This document shows, one piece after another, positions 5,447 to 7,742 of a DNA stretch of 7,742 bases. Source of the stretch: Gemmatimonadaceae bacterium (lineage in GTDB: Bacteria > Gemmatimonadota > Gemmatimonadetes > Gemmatimonadales > Gemmatimonadaceae). The notes beneath the pieces were generated by a model, which worked only from the letters and a program-made list of their open reading frames with translations, made no database searches and was not told the origin of the DNA. Within the stretch, counting starts at the first letter, position 1; the number at the start of each line of letters is the position of its first letter. The stretch spans positions 1 to 7,742 of the forward strand of contig JADGQU010000099.1 in assembly GCA_017881545.1 (NCBI GenBank), given 5' to 3'. Made by a program: the position numbers and the translations under genes.

Positions 5447-6492
5447 GAGTCGCCGCCCGATTCGGTTCCGTCGATTGCATTGGTGTGACGGTAGTTCATC
5501 ATCACCGCGGTTCCGAACGCCGTGAGCTCGATCAGCGTTGCCGCCTCGAGCCCGCTGAGGCGGAGGCCAAGAAGTCCCGCCCGCTTGGCAAGAAAATCCA
5601 CGAACTGCCGCACCACCGCGGCGTTCTCGCCGGTCCAGTACGAGATGCGCGTGACGATCTCGCGCTCGTGATGGGAGATGAAGTCCGCGGCCGACGCGGC
5701 GCCGGGAGCATGCTCCACCGTGACGAAGATCGTTCGCAGGTCGCCGTCGAATATCCGCTGATCGCGGATGGGAATCGTCTCCTCGTTCTCCTTGTAGTGC
5801 TCGGCGACAGTGTATTGCATTGCGGTCACGGGCAGATCGTCCTCCGACGGCTCGGGAACCTCCGGGATCTGGTGCGCGATCTCAGTCATCACCCTGTCCA
5901 TGTATTCGAGCTTTTTCAGCGCTCCCCATCCCTCGTACGCGTGGCGCCAATCCAGCCCCGGCGTGAGCCACACAGCGAATGTCTCGGCGAAATCCTCGTC
6001 CGGATGCTTCTGTGCATACCAGCCGTGGATGTGACGGACGAACTCGTGCGAGAAGGGATCGGCGCGATACCGCTCACGGTACGGACGGGAGTATGGGCCG
6101 AACATCTTTCGCCAGTCGGGCCGGTCATAGAGACGATACGCATAGTTGAAAGCATGCCCCGCCTCGTGCCGCAGATAGCGCATGGACTCTTCGGCGTTTT
6201 CGACCGACGAGGAATAGTCCTCCTCTATCTTCGAGAGACGCGCGTCGGCCAGATAGAAGGGAACGCCGATGAGGGGTGTTCCGTCCGGACACCCCCACTG
6301 GTCGCTCAGATAGACAGGGGGCCGGAACTCGAGGCCCTTTGCCGCGATCTCCTCATAGAGCTGGCCGACCAGCTTCTCGAGCAGGGTTCCGCGGATCTCC
6401 AGACCGAAGTCGGAGATTCGCTGCGACAGGAGCGCGTGACGCTCGCCTTCCCAATTTGGAGCGGCCTCTTCCACGCCCGACGACTCGGGCAA
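5443..6492 (-). CDS. Putative zinc-binding metallopeptidase (HEAGH)
   Basis: About 349 residues without signal peptide or membrane segment, so probably cytoplasmic. The HExxH zinc site is LRHEAGHAFNYAYRLY with His109, Glu110 and His113; Glu170 in DEDFAETFAVWL, 57 residues on, is the likely third zinc ligand, as in gluzincin-like enzymes. Around it are YLSDQWGCPDG (61-71), IGVPFYLAD (75-83), FGPYSRPYRERY (131-142) and HGWYAQKHPDEDFAE (156-170). This matches what I recall of the Pfam family of putative zinc-binding metallo-peptidases (Peptidase_Mx), whose substrates are unknown. The C-terminal part (about 225-345) lacks known motifs and may be a separate helical domain. The start is uncertain: TTG 6492 is the most upstream in-frame start after a stop, GTG 6474 is an alternative, and neither has a good ribosome-binding site. 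The gene overlaps the ATP-grasp ligase by four bases, so the two very likely act in one process. Confidence 0.85.
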   Translation of the reverse strand: MPESSGVEEAAPNWEGERHALLSQRISDFGLEIRGTLLEKLVGQLYEEIAAKGLEFRPPVYLSDQWGCPDGTPLIGVPFYLADARLSKIEEDYSSSVENAEESMRYLRHEAGHAFNYAYRLYDRPDWRKMFGPYSRPYRERYRADPFSHEFVRHIHGWYAQKHPDEDFAETFAVWLTPGLDWRHAYEGWGALKKLEYMDRVMTEIAHQIPEVPEPSEDDLPVTAMQYTVAEHYKENEETIPIRDQRIFDGDLRTIFVTVEHAPGAASAADFISHHEREIVTRISYWTGENAAVVRQFVDFLAKRAGLLGLRLSGLEAATLIELTAFGTAVMMNYRHTNAIDGTESGGDS

Positions 6493-6540
6493 GCAACGTA
6501 CCCATTGGGTGGCGGTGTTCCACTAGTTGTCGTTGAATGC

Positions 6541-6567
6541 AAAAAGGCCCCGCTTCCTGGCGGGGCC
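6541..6567 (-). terminator. Rho-independent terminator of the 50-codon gene
   Basis: A perfect 8-bp stem GGCCCCGC/GCGGGGCC (6546-6553 with 6560-6567) with a 6-base loop is followed on the minus strand by five Ts (6541-6545). It lies 40 bases past the stop of the small gene at 6608-6760 and 48 bases before the metallopeptidase start at 6492. It therefore separates the two units unless read-through is used to feed the downstream operon. Confidence 0.85.
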
Positions 6568-6607
6568 CGATTCACTCCGGAACAATCTTTATGGTAGTGG
6601 CGCCAGC

Positions 6608-6760
6608 TTACGCGGCGCGCGTCGCCGAATCCTGAACAGAGTCTGGAACGGGTCCCCAGATGTACGCCGAGAAAACCGGGGTAGGCTCCGTCTTGTCTCC
6701 ACGGGAGATGATGATCCCGAGGGGCTCCGATGACGCTATTTCCTTACGATCCTTCTTCAT
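6608..6760 (-). CDS. 50-residue hypothetical protein
   Basis: ATG at 6760 to TAA at 6608-6610 encodes a soluble 50-residue peptide: a charged start (MKKDRKEIASSEPLG), a central IIISRGDKTEPTP, an aromatic patch VFSAYIWGPVPD, and a polar tail ending TRAA. It has no signal peptide, Cys pair or known motif. Support for a real gene is indirect: a private terminator at 6541-6567, a purine-rich GAGAG four bases before the ATG, and a 176-base upstream gap dense in inverted repeats. The same frame continues upstream to 6859 but that stretch does not look like protein and has no ribosome-binding site at its ATG, so the shorter form is preferred. Composition is ordinary for the neighbourhood, with no sign of transfer. 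Function unknown; a small intracellular protein with a short beta-strand-like core is all that can be said. Confidence 0.6.
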   Translation of the reverse strand: MKKDRKEIASSEPLGIIISRGDKTEPTPVFSAYIWGPVPDSVQDSATRAA

Positions 6761-6936
6761 TCTGCTCTCGCTTTGATTTGGGTCCCACCTGTTGTTCGGC
6801 CCTATAGAAAGCACCGGACATGCCATGCTGGACCCTGCGCGCAAGTAGTTGCTATGCAAGGACTTGCGAATGACAACTTATTCGGCGGGAGTCAATGTGT
6901 CGCAAAATGACACCTGACTGGAGGACACCTGTGTCC
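6761..6936 (-). promoter_or_regulatory. Inverted-repeat-rich upstream region of the 50-codon gene
   Basis: These 176 bases between the methyltransferase stop and the 50-codon gene should hold the small gene's promoter (read on the minus strand). A possible pair is TTGTCA followed after 16 bases by TAGCAA, weak and unproven. Three dyads are seen: AGTTG/CAACT (6847-6851 with 6874-6878) enclosing GCAAG-GA-CTTGC (6856-6867); GTGTC-7 bases-GACAC (6897-6913); and AGGACAC-CT-GTGTCCT (6922-6937), which reaches the methyltransferase stop codon. The last dyad lacks a T-tract, so it is more likely an operator or an RNA-stabilising hairpin than a terminator. Confidence 0.45.
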
Positions 6937-7725
6937 TTAAGACACTGGCTGTAAGGTCGCGCCCTTTCTCGCCATGAAGCTCTTGGAGGAGCTGGAGTCG
7001 GCTTCCACCGAGATCGTCCAGCCCTTGTACTGCCTGCGCAGCTCGGCGACTGAGACGCCCCTCTTGCCCTGGACGATCGTCTCCACCAGATGAACCCCGC
7101 CATCGCGGGTTGCGCCCTGAAGAAGGTCGAACGCCCGTCCGCGCTGTTGGAGGGAAAGTCCGAGGAACGCGTCTGGTGTGCAGACGAGGGCGCCGAGTGG
7201 GACGTCGGGTGACCAATCGGTGATGTCGGCGACATAGCTCTGAATCCGGTCGCCGAGCCCGGCGGCGTGAGCGGCGTTCATCACGCGCTCGAGGGGGACC
7301 ACTTCGCGATCTACCGCGGTCACATCGCAGCCGTGCGCGGCGAGGTAGAGTGCGGTGCGGTCTATGTCGCCGCCCGCGACCAGCACCTTGGATTCAGCGG
7401 GAGGATGAATTTCGCGCGCGAGTACTCCATCGGCGGGGATTCCCCAGTGCTCGGGACGACGATACTCCGCGAGCAGCTTGACGCGCTTTTTCCTCCACGT
7501 GTCGTATGCAGGGATGCGAAGGCGCTTGCGGATGATACGATCGACTTCCGCCCAGAGCAGAATTTCGTCCATGACGAACTGCTCGCCGGCGCGCAGCGAG
7601 GCAGCCGCTTCGTCGCCAATCTTCAGAATGGCGGAGCGGGACACCGACTCTTTATAATTTTCTATCTCGTTCTCTACGTAAAGCTCGTATTCGTACTTGA
7701 GAGAGCGAGGACTGGATTGCGACAT
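6937..7725 (-). CDS. SAM-dependent methyltransferase, class I (TehB/TPMT-like)
   Basis: The 262-residue product has a helical N-terminal extension (about 1-105) rich in Glu, Lys and Arg, then a Rossmann-like methyltransferase domain. In EHWGIPADGVLARE (92-105) the HWG precedes the core much as a WG motif does in TehB-like enzymes. Motif I is KVLVAGGDIDRTALYLAAHG (113-132), followed by VTAVDRE (135-141), whose Asp139 is the likely SAM-ribose ligand. SYVADITDWS (163-172) is motif II-like, GALVCTPDAF (178-187) motif IV-like, and ATRDGGVHLVETI (205-217) corresponds to the usual PGG loop. The substrate cannot be read from the sequence; small thiol, metalloid or other small-molecule substrates are typical of the closest-looking families. 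ATG 7725 lies 17 bases from the window edge with no clear ribosome-binding site, and the frame stays open to the edge, so the true start could be further upstream. Family moderately sure, function unknown. Confidence 0.75.
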   Translation of the reverse strand: MSQSSPRSLKYEYELYVENEIENYKESVSRSAILKIGDEAAASLRAGEQFVMDEILLWAEVDRIIRKRLRIPAYDTWRKKRVKLLAEYRRPEHWGIPADGVLAREIHPPAESKVLVAGGDIDRTALYLAAHGCDVTAVDREVVPLERVMNAAHAAGLGDRIQSYVADITDWSPDVPLGALVCTPDAFLGLSLQQRGRAFDLLQGATRDGGVHLVETIVQGKRGVSVAELRRQYKGWTISVEADSSSSKSFMARKGATLQPVS

Positions 7726-7742
7726 GTCGTCGGACGAGGGAC

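Noticed and set aside
5485..6597. Long plus-strand open frame (370 codons) opposite the metallopeptidase
   Set aside because: It lies antisense to a gene with a clear HEAGH motif; its translation is Arg/Leu-rich with no motif, as expected of high-GC shadow frames.
6922..6937. Hairpin AGGACAC-CT-GTGTCCT as the methyltransferase terminator
   Set aside because: Only seven base pairs with a 2-base loop and no T-tract on the minus strand, so it is listed as a regulatory dyad instead.

Overview
The window is high-GC, tightly packed bacterial chromosome with ten protein-coding genes. One is cut by the left edge and two are very short (41 and 50 codons). No rRNA, tRNA, CRISPR array, transposase or phage gene was seen. 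A signal-peptide-bearing outer-membrane-type protein points to a Gram-negative (diderm) bacterium. The gene mix and style suggest a soil or environmental lineage such as Gemmatimonadota, but no taxonomic marker is present, so that assignment is only a guess.

Layout, left to right. (1) Bases 1-959, plus strand: the tail of an unidentified gene with a lysine/arginine-rich C-terminus, then after one base a GTG-started 3-methyladenine DNA glycosylase (AAG/MPG family) for base-excision repair. (2) Bases 1019-3934, minus strand: a three-gene set read tdh, kbl, then an outer-membrane-type protein, with gaps of 31 and 11 bases. Tdh and Kbl convert L-threonine to glycine plus acetyl-CoA. A hairpin at 965-986 lies between this set and the glycosylase gene. 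(3) Bases 3935-4224: a 290-base divergent intergenic region leading to a 41-residue, plus-strand, extremely basic Ala/Lys/Arg peptide gene (4225-4350) that resembles histone H1-like tails. It is followed by a strong 15-bp bidirectional terminator. (4) Bases 4463-6492, minus strand: a two-gene operon with a 4-base ATGA overlap, made of a HEAGH zinc metallopeptidase followed by a D-Ala-D-Ala-ligase-like ATP-grasp enzyme. (5) Bases 6541-7725, minus strand: a TehB-like SAM methyltransferase, then an inverted-repeat-rich 176-base gap, then a 50-codon orphan gene with its own terminator.

No complete defence or mobile system is visible. The best candidate for an undescribed functional unit is the translationally coupled metallopeptidase/ATP-grasp pair: one enzyme predicted to cleave an amide bond and one predicted to form one, with the ligase lacking several landmarks of true Ddl. 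Also notable are the Asp in place of the first structural-zinc Cys of Tdh, the two tiny genes, and a dense cluster of GACAC/GTGTC motifs upstream of the 50-codon gene. Function assignments rest on motifs read by eye; no database search was possible.
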